Shown: in pieces, positions 42,051-50,124 of the stretch | How positions within the stretch are numbered: position 1 is the first letter of the stretch | How the letters are laid out: the number at the start of each line of letters is the position of its first letter | The notes under the pieces: generated by a model | What the model was told of the DNA's origin: nothing | Database searches by the model: none | What the model saw: the letters and a program-made list of their open reading frames with translations, nothing else | Made by a program: the position numbers and the translations under genes | Origin: Pseudomonadota bacterium | GTDB lineage: Bacteria > Chloroflexota > UBA6077 > JAJPGT01 | Assembly: GCA_021325655.1 (NCBI GenBank) | Contig: JAJPGT010000043.1 | Coordinates: 124,001 to 188,000 of the forward strand | Direction: 5' to 3' | DNA: 64,000 nucleotides

Positions 42051-42848
42051 TCAGCGGACGGGCAGCTTGCGGCCGACGAGGGTGATGGTGCGCTGCCGGA
42101 AGTACAGCTCGCCGTCCTGGCGGAACGGCCGGACGCCGCTCAGGTCCCGCTCCAGATCCGCCTCAAGCAGCGCCAGCACCTGGGCGGCACACTCGGGCGG
42201 GGTGTGGCTGTTGCTCAGCCAGCGCTCTACCGGCAGGATGAGCAGGTTGAGCTGCAGGTTGCGGAGCTCCAGGCCAGCGGCCGTGAACAGGTCGACCAGC
42301 TCGGTCAGCGGTAGTGCCCGCTGGTGCGAGGGGTCGCGCAGCCGCTCGAAGCGGTTCTGGTAGTCGGCGCGCTCCGGCTGCTCGCTGGCGATGATGTCCT
42401 CCACCGCGACCGCGCCGTCCAGCCGGCAGACGCGGGCCATCTCGCCGAGCACGCGCGCCGGCTCGGGCAGGTGGTGGAAGGCGAAGCGACAGACGACGAT
42501 GTCGAACTCCCCGTCCCCGAACGGCAGATGCTCGGCATCGCCCACCTGGAAGCGCAAGTTGTCCAGCCCGCGCTCCCGCCGCTGCTGCTCGGCGATCTCG
42601 ATCAGCGCCGGGGTGAGGTCCAGCCCGACGACCTCGCGACAGACGGCGGCGAACCCTTGCGCAACGTAGCCCGGCCCGGTCGCCACCTCCAGCACCCGCG
42701 CCTCTGGGCTGGGCTCCACCGCCTGCACCAGCCGGGCGACGCGCGCCTGGTCACCGATCCAGGCGGCGGCGGCAAAGCGTGTGGCCTGGCGGGTGAACTC
42801 CTGCCGCACCCGCTCCTTGTGATCCTGCTCGCCCGCCGCCCGCTCCAC
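42051..42848 (-). CDS. Class I SAM-dependent methyltransferase
   Basis: 265 aa with motif I RVLEVATGPGYVAQGFA, the acidic post-I VVGLDLTPALIEIAEQ, GDAEHLPFGDGEFDIVVCRFAFHHLPEP and VLGEMARVCRLDGAVAVEDI, a UbiE/Methyltransf_11-type fold. A small-molecule acceptor is likely but not predictable. Transcribed convergently with the amidohydrolase and divergently from the PIG-L deacetylase. Confidence 0.85.
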   Translation of the reverse strand: MERAAGEQDHKERVRQEFTRQATRFAAAAWIGDQARVARLVQAVEPSPEARVLEVATGPGYVAQGFAAVCREVVGLDLTPALIEIAEQQRRERGLDNLRFQVGDAEHLPFGDGEFDIVVCRFAFHHLPEPARVLGEMARVCRLDGAVAVEDIIASEQPERADYQNRFERLRDPSHQRALPLTELVDLFTAAGLELRNLQLNLLILPVERWLSNSHTPPECAAQVLALLEADLERDLSGVRPFRQDGELYFRQRTITLVGRKLPVR

Positions 42849-42998
42849 CCTCGCCTCCTATCGTTGCGCCGACAGTGTAGGGGCGCGACGCCAGCGTCGC
42901 CAGGCGGGCGAACCACGGCGCCCGGGCATCGGCGCCGCTCTGCCGCCGCTACAATGCAGCAGGCAGTTGCCTGCCTGTCCCGACAAAGGGGGAACACC

Positions 42999-43841
42999 GT
43001 GACGCTCTGCTTGATGACGGTGCATGCCCATCCTGATGACGAGGTGTTCCTCACCGGCGGCATCCTCGCCCGCTACGCCGCCGAGGGGGTGCGGACGGTC
43101 CTGGTCACCTGTACCGATGGCGCGGTGGGGGAGATCGTCGACCCGACCGCGGCGACACCAGAGAATCTGGCCGAGGTGCGAGAAGGGGAACTGCGCGCTG
43201 CCTGCGCCATCCTCGGCGTGCGCGACCTGTATCTGCTGGGCTACCGTGACTCCGGCATGGCCGGGACGCCCGAGAATGCCGATCCGCGCTCGTTCAACCA
43301 GGCCGATCTCGGCGAGGCGACTGGGCGGTTGGTGGAGATCATCCGGCGCTGCCAGCCGCAGGTGCTGGTGACGTACACCTCGGATGGCGGGTACGGCCAT
43401 CCGGACCACATCCGCGCCCACCAGATCACCGTGGCCGCGTTCGACGCCGCGGCTGACCCGAACCGCTATCCCCAGCAGGGGCTCCAGCCGTGGGCCCCGG
43501 CGAAGCTGTACTACGGAATCTGGACCCGCTCGTCGTTCGAGCGGCTGCTGAACGGGCTGCGGGAGGCAGGCTTGCCCCCGCCGTGGGAGATCGCCGAAGG
43601 GGAGACGCCAGGCGCGCCAGACGAGATGGTGACGGCGGCGATCGACGTGTCCGCCTACGTGCCGCTGAAGATCCGGGCGATGCAGGCGCATCGCACGCAG
43701 ATTCCGGCGGACAGCCCGTTCCTGCGCATGCCGCCAGAGCTGGCGCAGGAGATCTACCGGATTGAGACGTTCCAGCTCGCCCAGAGCCGAATCGAGACCG
43801 CGCCACACGAGACGGACCTGTTCGCCGGGCTGCGCGTCTGA
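42999..43841 (+). CDS. PIG-L/LmbE-family deacetylase, Mca/MshB-like
   Basis: 280 aa. The zinc motif VHAHPDDEVFLTGG is at the N-terminus, the Asp/His pair is in YTSDGGYGHPDHIRAHQIT, and the C-terminal region is of the kind found in mycothiol S-conjugate amidase and MshB. These enzymes deacetylate N-acetylglucosamine-linked substrates. GGGGGA precedes the GTG at 42999, and a TACAAT about 44 nt upstream could be the -10. Mycothiol itself is mainly actinobacterial, so the natural substrate here is uncertain. Confidence 0.8.
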   Translation: MTLCLMTVHAHPDDEVFLTGGILARYAAEGVRTVLVTCTDGAVGEIVDPTAATPENLAEVREGELRAACAILGVRDLYLLGYRDSGMAGTPENADPRSFNQADLGEATGRLVEIIRRCQPQVLVTYTSDGGYGHPDHIRAHQITVAAFDAAADPNRYPQQGLQPWAPAKLYYGIWTRSSFERLLNGLREAGLPPPWEIAEGETPGAPDEMVTAAIDVSAYVPLKIRAMQAHRTQIPADSPFLRMPPELAQEIYRIETFQLAQSRIETAPHETDLFAGLRV

Positions 43842-43856
43842 GCGGCCGAGTCCACC

Positions 43857-44900
43857 TTACCAGATGCGGATCGTCGCCGGGCCCTCGGTGATTCGGCCGA
43901 CCCACCACGCGGGAGCACCGCGAGCGGCGAGCGCTTGCTGAAGCGCTTCGACACGCTCGGCTGCGACGGCGATCAGCAGCCCGCCGGAGGTCTGGGCGTC
44001 GGCCAGGAGCGCCCGCAGCGCTGGCTCGACCCGGGCGTGCCACTCCACCGCCGGACCAACCGCCTCCAGGTTGCGCCGCGTCCCCCCGGGCACCACCTCC
44101 TGCCGGGCAAAGTCGAGCGCGCCGGGCAGCAGCGGTATGGCGTCGCTCATCAGGGTCGCCCCCACCTCACTCCCCCGGAGCATCTCGCACAGATGGCCGA
44201 GCAGACCGAAGCCCGTGACATCCGTGGCCGCGTGGACCCCGACCGCCTGCATCGCCGCCGAGGCGTCGTGATTGAGCAGCAGCATGCTGTCGACCGCGGG
44301 CTGCAGCGCGGCCGCGTCGATCAAGCCGGCCTTGAACGCCGTCAGCAGCACCCCGGTGCCGAGCGGCTTGGTGAGCACTAGGTGGTCGCCCGGGCGCGCG
44401 CCAACGTTGCGCACGATCCGGTTCGGGTGGACGACGCCGACGACGACAAGGCCGAACTTCGGCTCGCGGTCATCCACGCTATGCCCGCCGATGATCGCGA
44501 TCCCCGCCTCGGCCGCCTTCTCCGCCCCACCACGGACGATCTCTTCGAGCTGCTCGAACGGCAGCGCATCGCGCGGGAAGTTCACCACGCTCAGCGCGAA
44601 CAGCGGCGTGGCGCCCATCGCGTAGACGTCACTCAAGCTGTTGGCCGCCGCCACCGCGCCGAAGGTGAACGGATCGTCCACCACTGGCGTGATGTAGTCG
44701 ATCGTAGCGACGACCGCCAGGTCCGGGGCCAGCCGATACACCGCCGCGTCGTCGCTGGTGCTGGCGCCAACCAGGACGTTCGGGTCGGTGGCCAGGGGTA
44801 GGTGGCGCAGCACGTGCGCCAGCTCAGTCGGGCTGAGCTTGCACGCTCAACCAGCGCCGTGGCTGAAGCTCGTCAGCCGGGCCGTCTGGCCAGATGTCAT
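43857..44900 (-). CDS. selD: Selenide, water dikinase containing selenocysteine (in-frame UGA)
   Basis: 347 aa if UGA is read as Sec. Makes selenophosphate from selenide and ATP for Sec and selenouridine synthesis. The ORF track starts at 44813, but the frame continues upstream: an ATG at 44900 with GGGGAGGGGG before it gives FSHGAG-U-ACKLSPTEL. The UGA (44847-44849) is exactly where other SelD proteins have the catalytic Cys, followed by the essential Lys in CK. Downstream GASTSDDAAVY, TIDYITPVVDDPFTFG, IIGGHSVDD and DVTGFGLLGHL are typical. A strong hairpin follows the UGA. Confidence 0.88.
44813..44846 (-). promoter_or_regulatory. SECIS-like hairpin in selD
   Basis: Directly after the UGA the mRNA can form a 7-bp stem AGCTCAG/CTGAGCT around the loop CCCGA, extended by CGTGC/GCACG with small bulges. 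A stem-loop immediately 3' of UGA is where bacterial SECIS elements recruit SelB. The loop lacks the E. coli-type GGUCU, so the match is structural only. Confidence 0.55.
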
Positions 44901-44990
44901 CGCCCCCTCCCCTCGTACATCGGCCGCCGTAGCGGTCCGTTAGAATTATGCACGTTCCTCGACTCACCTCCCTGCGATACGGAGCCCCTG
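44901..44990. promoter_or_regulatory. Divergent control region of the two selenoprotein genes
   Basis: 90 bases between the selD and DsbA-like ATGs must hold both promoters. On the plus strand TAGAAT (44941-44946) is a possible -10 for the DsbA-like gene. No dyad was recognised. Confidence 0.4.
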
Positions 44991-45611
44991 ATGGTCACCT
45001 CCCTCACCCCCCTGCGTTTGCAGGTCTTCTCCGACTTCACCTGACCGTACGTCTACTTCGCGGCGGTCTGGCTGCGAAAGGTACGCCAGCGGCTCGACTC
45101 TCCGCTTCAGGTGGAGTGGCGCTGGTTCTCGCTTGAGCAGGTCAACAGCGTGGAAGGGCCAGAATGGAAGGTGTGGGACGAGCCGCCCGGCTTCCGCAGT
45201 CGCTCGCTGCTGGCGTTCAAGGCGGGCGAGGCGGCGCGACGGCAGGGCCCAGAGGCGTTCGAGCGGTTCCTGCTGGCGCTGCTGCGGGCGCGCCACGTGG
45301 AGCGGCTCCCGCTCGACGAGCAGGAGACGATCGACCGGGCAGCGGCCGAATCGCTGGATGCCGCCCGGCTTCGGCGCGACATGCAGGACCCGACGCTGCT
45401 GCGGGCCCTGAAACGGGATCACGAGGAGGCACTGACGCTAGGTGTGTTCGGCACTCCCACGCTGGTGTTCGACAACGGCGGCGCCGCCTACCTGAAGATG
45501 CGGCCCGACCCACCGGACGACGAGGTGATGGACGTATGGCGCTCGCTGAAGGCGCTGATCGCCGACCGGCCGTACATCACCGAGGTCAAACGCCCGAAGC
45601 GGCCCGAGTAG
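44991..45611 (+). CDS. DsbA/FrnE-like thioredoxin-fold selenoprotein (in-frame UGA)
   Basis: 206 aa when UGA at 45042-45044 is read as Sec. The frame gives RLQVFSDFT-U-PYVYFAAVWLRKV, matching the SDFxCPWCY start of DsbA/FrnE/HCCA-isomerase-like proteins with Sec for the first active Cys. The second Cys of CPxC is Val, so the site is Sec-Pro-Tyr-Val. The helical insertion and cis-Pro loop GVFGTPTLVF follow. The ORF track splits it into 44802-45044 and 45111-45611. GGAG precedes the ATG. No signal peptide, so it is cytoplasmic. The next gene starts 10 nt later. Confidence 0.85.
45045..45083 (+). promoter_or_regulatory. SECIS element with GGUCUG loop
   Basis: After the UGA, TTCGCGGC pairs with GCTGCGAA (8 bp, one G-U) around the hexaloop GGTCTG, and TAC/GTA extends the stem past a 2-nt AG bulge. 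The loop begins 20 nt after the UGA. The E. coli fdhF SECIS also presents GGUCU in its apical loop (established knowledge), which makes this a convincing SelB-binding element. Confidence 0.75.
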
Positions 45612-45621
45612 CGGCGCGGCG

Positions 45622-47814
45622 ATGAGTGGACGCATCCCACCTTTCAAAGAGCGCCTGGAGGCAGCGCTCGCCTCCGAGTCGCTGCCGATCGCGCTCGACC
45701 GCTCGCTGGGGCTGTTCCGCCAGCGGCGTCTGGCCGCCTTCGCGAACGACGACTTTCGGGCGATTCAGCGCAAGCTGTACCGCTTGAAGGCGAGCGCGAT
45801 CGAGCGGCTGCCGGAGCTGGTCGAGCAGTTCACCCGCGAGGCGGAGCAGGTGGGCGTGGTCGTCCATCGCAGCGCGACGATCGACGAGGCGCAGCGGATC
45901 ATCGGCGACATCGCCCGCCGGCACAACGTGAAGCTGGCGGTGAAATCGAAGTCGATGGTGACCGAGGAGATCGGGATCAACGAGTACCTCGGTCGCCAGG
46001 GAGTGCGGGTGGTGGAGACGGACCTAGGCGAGTGGATCGTCCAGCTCGCCCACGACCGGCCCTCGCACCTGATCGCCCCGGCGATCCACTGGACACGCGA
46101 GCAGGTGGCGGCGCTGTTCAGCAAGGAGGTAGGGGAGGAGATCCCGCCTGATATCGCCGAGCTGGTCAAGGTGGCGCGGCGCGAGCTGCGCCAGGCGTTC
46201 ATCACCGCCGACCTGGGCATCACCGGGGCGAACATCGGCATCGCCAGCACCGGGACGATGGTGCTGGTGACCAACGAGGGCAACGCAGACCTGGTGACGA
46301 CGCTGCCGCCGGTCCACGTCGCGGTGATCGGGGTCGAGAAGATCGTCCCGACCCTGGACGACGCGACGGAGATCCTGAAGGTGCTGGCACGCAACGCTAC
46401 CGGGCAGAAGTTCAGCACCTACGTCGGGATGATCACCGGGCCGAGCCGCAGCGCCGACATCGAGCTGAAGCTGGAGGTGGGCGTCCACGGGCCCAGAGAA
46501 GTCCACTACGTCCTGCTGGACAACGGGCGGCTGGCGGCCCGCGAGGACCCTGACCTGAGGGAGGCGCTGCACTGCATCAAGTGCGGCGCCTGCGCCAACG
46601 TCTGCCCACCCTACAGCGTCGTCGGTGGCCACGCCTTCGGCCACATCTACACCGGGCCGATCGGGCTAGTGCTCACCGCGATCCACTTCGGGCTGGAGGA
46701 AGCTGGTCCGCCGCAGAGCCTGTGCGCCGCCTGCAACACCTGCGAGACTGTCTGCCCGGTGGGCATCCCGATCCCGCGCCAGATCATCGATGTCCGGCAG
46801 CGGTACGTCCAGAAACGGGGCCTGCCGCTTAAGAAGCGCGCGCTCATCACCGGGCTGACGAGCGAGACCGCGCAGGCGATCGGCAAGCTTGCCCAGGCGC
46901 CATTTCTGGACGACGACGGCCTGATCCGGTCGCTGCCGCTCGCGGCCGGGCTCACCTCCTGGCGCAGCCTGCCGGGGCTGGCGAAGACGCCGCTGCGCAT
47001 GCGGTTCGCCGCCCTGGCCGACCGCTTCGTCGCTGGAGAGCGGCCGCCGCTGCCGGGGAGCCAGGCGACCGGGCTGCCGGTGGTGTACTTCCCCGGCTGT
47101 CTGACTGACCGGCTGAAGCCCGCCACCGGCGAGGCGGCGATCGCGCTTCTGCAGGCGCTCGGCTGCAAGACGCGCCTGCCGGCGGGCTGGCGCTGCTGCG
47201 GGCTCGTTGCCAGCAACGCGGGCGACCGCGACTGGGCCAAGCGGCTGGCCAAGCAGACGATCCAGGCGCTGGAAGCGGCGGGGGGCGAGTACGTCGTGGG
47301 TAGCGCCCCGAGTTGCGTGGTGATGATTGCCCAGGACTATCTGCACCTGTTCCGAGATGAGCCGGCCTGGCTGGAGCGCGCCCGGCGGCTGAGCGCCCGG
47401 GTTATCGACTTCACCCACTTCCTTGACGGCGTCGCCCAGCTTCCGGCCGGCGCCCTGGCGAGCGGTGCGGATGGCACGGTCACCTACCACGACTCCTGCC
47501 AGTCCTGTAACTGCCTGGGACTGAAGGACGAAGCGCGGCGGATCATCCGCGAGGTGGCCGGACTGGCGCTGGTGGAGATGGCGGACTCAACCATGTGCTG
47601 TGGCTTCGGCGGCAGCTTCTCGCTCGACCACCCGCGCGTCGCCCGGCGGCTGCTCAAGCGCAAGCTGGACAATGCGCAGGCGACCGGCGCGGCCACGCTC
47701 GTCGCGGACAACGCCGGCTGCCTGCTGCACCTCGCCGGCGGCGCGGACGCGGGCCGCTACCCGCTGCGCGTCCAACACCTGGTGGAGCTGCTGGCAGAGC
47801 GCCTGCCGCGCTAG
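45622..47814 (+). CDS. Fused LutB-LutA (LldF-LldE) iron-sulfur lactate-oxidation protein
   Basis: 730 aa. Residues 1 to about 450 are LutB/LldF-like: SKSMVTEEIGINEYL, GITGANIGIASTGTMVLVTNEGN, then two 4Fe-4S motifs CIKCGACANVCP and CAACNTCETVCPVGIP. Residues about 490-730 are a LutA/LldE-like CCG domain with VYFPGCLTDRLKP, GWRCCGL, HDSCQSCNCLG and MCCGFGGSFS. LutABC oxidises L-lactate to pyruvate; no lutC is adjacent. The fusion is complete with no frameshift. It starts 10 nt after the DsbA-like selenoprotein and may be co-transcribed with it. Confidence 0.85.
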   Translation: MSGRIPPFKERLEAALASESLPIALDRSLGLFRQRRLAAFANDDFRAIQRKLYRLKASAIERLPELVEQFTREAEQVGVVVHRSATIDEAQRIIGDIARRHNVKLAVKSKSMVTEEIGINEYLGRQGVRVVETDLGEWIVQLAHDRPSHLIAPAIHWTREQVAALFSKEVGEEIPPDIAELVKVARRELRQAFITADLGITGANIGIASTGTMVLVTNEGNADLVTTLPPVHVAVIGVEKIVPTLDDATEILKVLARNATGQKFSTYVGMITGPSRSADIELKLEVGVHGPREVHYVLLDNGRLAAREDPDLREALHCIKCGACANVCPPYSVVGGHAFGHIYTGPIGLVLTAIHFGLEEAGPPQSLCAACNTCETVCPVGIPIPRQIIDVRQRYVQKRGLPLKKRALITGLTSETAQAIGKLAQAPFLDDDGLIRSLPLAAGLTSWRSLPGLAKTPLRMRFAALADRFVAGERPPLPGSQATGLPVVYFPGCLTDRLKPATGEAAIALLQALGCKTRLPAGWRCCGLVASNAGDRDWAKRLAKQTIQALEAAGGEYVVGSAPSCVVMIAQDYLHLFRDEPAWLERARRLSARVIDFTHFLDGVAQLPAGALASGADGTVTYHDSCQSCNCLGLKDEARRIIREVAGLALVEMADSTMCCGFGGSFSLDHPRVARRLLKRKLDNAQATGAATLVADNAGCLLHLAGGADAGRYPLRVQHLVELLAERLPR

Positions 47815-47961
47815 CCCTGTCCGCCAGCGTCCCTCCGACGCCGGCTACGGCGGCGCCTGCACTGCCAGGCTGTGCGCCTCGCCTGCCGCGATCGCCGCTG
47901 GTCCTGGCGCGGCTAGCAGCGAGGTGCTCGACATGTGCCGCAGGCCCGCACCAGACGGAGA

Positions 47962-49317
47962 TCAGGGTGACGTGGTGTCGCGCGCGCCTCGGTCCGCCTC
48001 CAGGTATGCCCTGAGCCGCGCCTCGTCGCCGTGGTCGGTCGGCTCGTAGTACCGCCGCCCCTTCAGGTTGTCGGGCAGGTGCTGCTGGTCGACTCTGGCA
48101 TCCGGGAAGTCGTGCGCGTAGCGATAGCCGGCTCCGTAGCCTAGCGACTTCATCAGCCCGGTGACCGCGTTGCGCAGGTGCAGCGGCACCGGGTCCGCCC
48201 GGGTCGCCTCGACGTCGCCGGCCGCGGCGAAGTAGGCGCGCTTCACCGAGTTGCTTTTGGGAACAGAGGCCAGGTAGAGCGTGGCGTGGGCGAGCGGGTA
48301 GAGCGCCTCAGGCATCCCCAGCAGGTGCGCCGCCTGCTGGGCCGCGACCGCGAGCGGGAGCGCGTGGGCGTCGGCCAGCCCGACGTCCTCGGATGCCAGG
48401 ATGACGATCCGACGGGCGATGAACATGAGATCCTCGCCCGCCTCCAGCATCCGCGCCAGCCAGTAGATCGCCGCGTCCGGGTCGGAGCCGCGGACCGACT
48501 TGATGAACGCGGAGATCAGGTCGTAGTGCTGCTCGCCAGCCCGGTCGTACAGCAGCACTCGACGCTGGATCGCCTCCTCAATTGCCTGGGGAGAGACGTG
48601 CCGCGTGCCATCGGGCCCCGGCTGGGTGATCCCCACCGCGAGCTCCAGCGCGGTCAGCGCCACTCGCGCGTCGCCGTTCGCCATGCGGACCAGGTGGGCC
48701 AGCGCCGCGTTGTCCAGCTCCACCCGCTCGTCGCCCAGGCCGCGCTCGCGATCAGCCAGCGCGCGGCGGACGATGGTCGCCACCTCCTCGTCGGCCAGCG
48801 CCTGGAGCGTGAACACGCGCGAGCGCGACAGCAGCGCGCTGTTCACCTCAAAGGAAGGGTTTTCGGTGGTCGCGCCGATGAGCGTGACGATGCCCTGCTC
48901 CACCGCGTGGAGAACAGCGTCCTGCTGCGTCTTGTTGAAGCGGTGAATCTCGTCGATGAACAGAATCGTGCGCTGGCCGCTGGTGGCACGCGCCGCGCGC
49001 GCCTCGTCGATCGCCCGGCGCAGGTCGGCGACGCCGGCGGTGACCGCGCTCAGGGAGACGAAGCGGGCGCCGGTGGCCGCCGCGATGAGGTTGGCCAGGG
49101 TGGTCTTGCCGCTCCCCGGCGGCCCCCAGAAGATCAGGCTGGTCAGGCGGCCGCGTTCGATCGCGGCGCGCAGCACCCGGCCCGGGCCGAGCAGGTGCTC
49201 CTGCCCAACGAACTCGTCCAGCGTCCGCGGCCGCATCCGCGCCGCCAGCGGGGCCGCCCGGTCGATCCCGCCGGTGGGCGGCTGCTCGGGATCGTCGAAC
49301 AGCCCTCGAGTGGTCAT
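47962..49317 (-). CDS. rarA: Replication-associated recombination protein A
   Basis: 451-aa clamp-loader-like AAA+ ATPase that acts at stalled forks. [27 protein letters not shown], Walker [13 protein letters not shown], Walker [16 protein letters not shown], sensor [18 protein letters not shown] and the C-terminal tetramerisation region ([13 protein letters not shown] to [13 protein letters not shown]) are all present. Convergent with the LutB-LutA gene over a 147-nt gap that shows no gene. Confidence 0.93.
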   Translation of the reverse strand: MTTRGLFDDPEQPPTGGIDRAAPLAARMRPRTLDEFVGQEHLLGPGRVLRAAIERGRLTSLIFWGPPGSGKTTLANLIAAATGARFVSLSAVTAGVADLRRAIDEARAARATSGQRTILFIDEIHRFNKTQQDAVLHAVEQGIVTLIGATTENPSFEVNSALLSRSRVFTLQALADEEVATIVRRALADRERGLGDERVELDNAALAHLVRMANGDARVALTALELAVGITQPGPDGTRHVSPQAIEEAIQRRVLLYDRAGEQHYDLISAFIKSVRGSDPDAAIYWLARMLEAGEDLMFIARRIVILASEDVGLADAHALPLAVAAQQAAHLLGMPEALYPLAHATLYLASVPKSNSVKRAYFAAAGDVEATRADPVPLHLRNAVTGLMKSLGYGAGYRYAHDFPDARVDQQHLPDNLKGRRYYEPTDHGDEARLRAYLEADRGARDTTSP

Positions 49318-49571
49318 CGGGCCACTGGCCAGCGCGGGCCCACGCAGGAGAGTCGCTCCGTCACCACGCCGGGCAGTATAGCAACCGCTCCTGGCCCGGG
49401 TAGGGCGATCATCACGCCACGACGAGCCAGCCCGGGTATCGGGGTTGAAGCCGCCCCTATCTTGGAGCGAATCTTGCAGAATACCGGTGATCGCTTACGA
49501 TCAGAGGGGCGCCGCGCAGCCCCGCGCTGGCCGCGGGCCTCGGGCCGAGAGACGAAGCGCAGGAGGGTTTC
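49318..49571. other. Intergenic, no gene recognised
   Basis: 254 bases between divergent rarA and the small membrane protein gene. It must carry their promoters. AGGAGG lies just before the GTG of the small gene. Nothing else was recognised. Confidence 0.4.
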
Positions 49572-49907
49572 GTGCAGAACATGGACGGAGGTCAGGGCGG
49601 GTTCTGGGAAGAGAATCGGAACGTCGCTGCGGGCGTCATCCTCGCCAGCGCGGTCGCCGCGGGCGTGATCGCCTACATGCTGCGGCGCGCCCGGGAAGAG
49701 GAGCCGATGCCGGCAATGGTCGCCAGCAGCGTCACCGACCGTGCCCGCGACGTCGTCGGCGAGGAGCGGGTTGAGGCGGCGCGCGAGTTCTTCATGGAGC
49801 GGGTTATGCCGGAGCTGAAGCCGGCGCTGCTGGCGATTCTGAGCGATCTCGAAGAGATGGTAGACGAGTATTTCCGCCGCGCCGAAAAGGCGATCAAGCG
49901 GATGTAG
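49572..49907 (+). CDS. Small single-pass membrane protein, unknown function
   Basis: 111 aa. A short N-terminus is followed by one helix (NVAAGVILASAVAAGVIAYML), then a basic RRAR stop-transfer and a charged helical C-terminus (EERVEAAREFFMERVMPEL to EYFRRAEKAIKRM). GTG 49572 follows AGGAGGGTTTC. The next feature is a strong terminator, so it is monocistronic. No known family. Confidence 0.6.
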   Translation: MQNMDGGQGGFWEENRNVAAGVILASAVAAGVIAYMLRRAREEEPMPAMVASSVTDRARDVVGEERVEAAREFFMERVMPELKPALLAILSDLEEMVDEYFRRAEKAIKRM

Positions 49908-49936
49908 ATCACCCTCCCAGGATGTTCAGCATCTAT

Positions 49937-49966
49937 CTGAGCCGGGGTCTCCCCCGGCTCAGTTCT
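49937..49966 (+). terminator. Intrinsic terminator
   Basis: An 11-bp perfect stem CTGAGCCGGGG/CCCCGGCTCAG with a 4-nt loop, followed by TTCT, 30 nt after the small membrane protein gene. Confidence 0.7.
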
Positions 49967-49985
49967 GTCCAGTCCTGAGAAGCGC

Positions 49986-50059
49986 TACAATCGGCTAGCG
50001 GCCCTGCCTAGGCAGTCCGCCGACGTTGCTCAACGCGCTCGTGGCACGCTGCCTAGGCA
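49986..50059 (+). promoter_or_regulatory. rpoN promoter with two TGCCTAGGCA dyads
   Basis: TACAAT at 49986-49991 is a good -10. Two identical palindromes TGCCTAGGCA lie at 50005-50014 and 50050-50059, 45 bp apart centre to centre (about 4.3 helical turns), inside the putative 5' leader of rpoN. The spacing and position suit a dimeric repressor bound at two sites, possibly with looping (inference). Confidence 0.5.
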
Positions 50060-50124
50060 AGCGGCCTCATCCTGGCAGGTGAACCCCTTGGCGCTGCCGG
50101 CCGGCCGGCAGGAGGAAGCCATCC

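Noticed and set aside
42999-43841. Evidence for mycothiol metabolism
   Set aside because: One Mca/MshB-like deacetylase and one mycoredoxin-like glutaredoxin are not enough; no mshA, mshC or mshD homologue is present in the window.
44802-45044. 80-aa plus-strand ORF ending in VFSDFT
   Set aside because: Its last 17 codons are the true N-terminus of the DsbA-like gene and its stop is the Sec UGA; the part before 44991 is non-conserved and overlaps selD.
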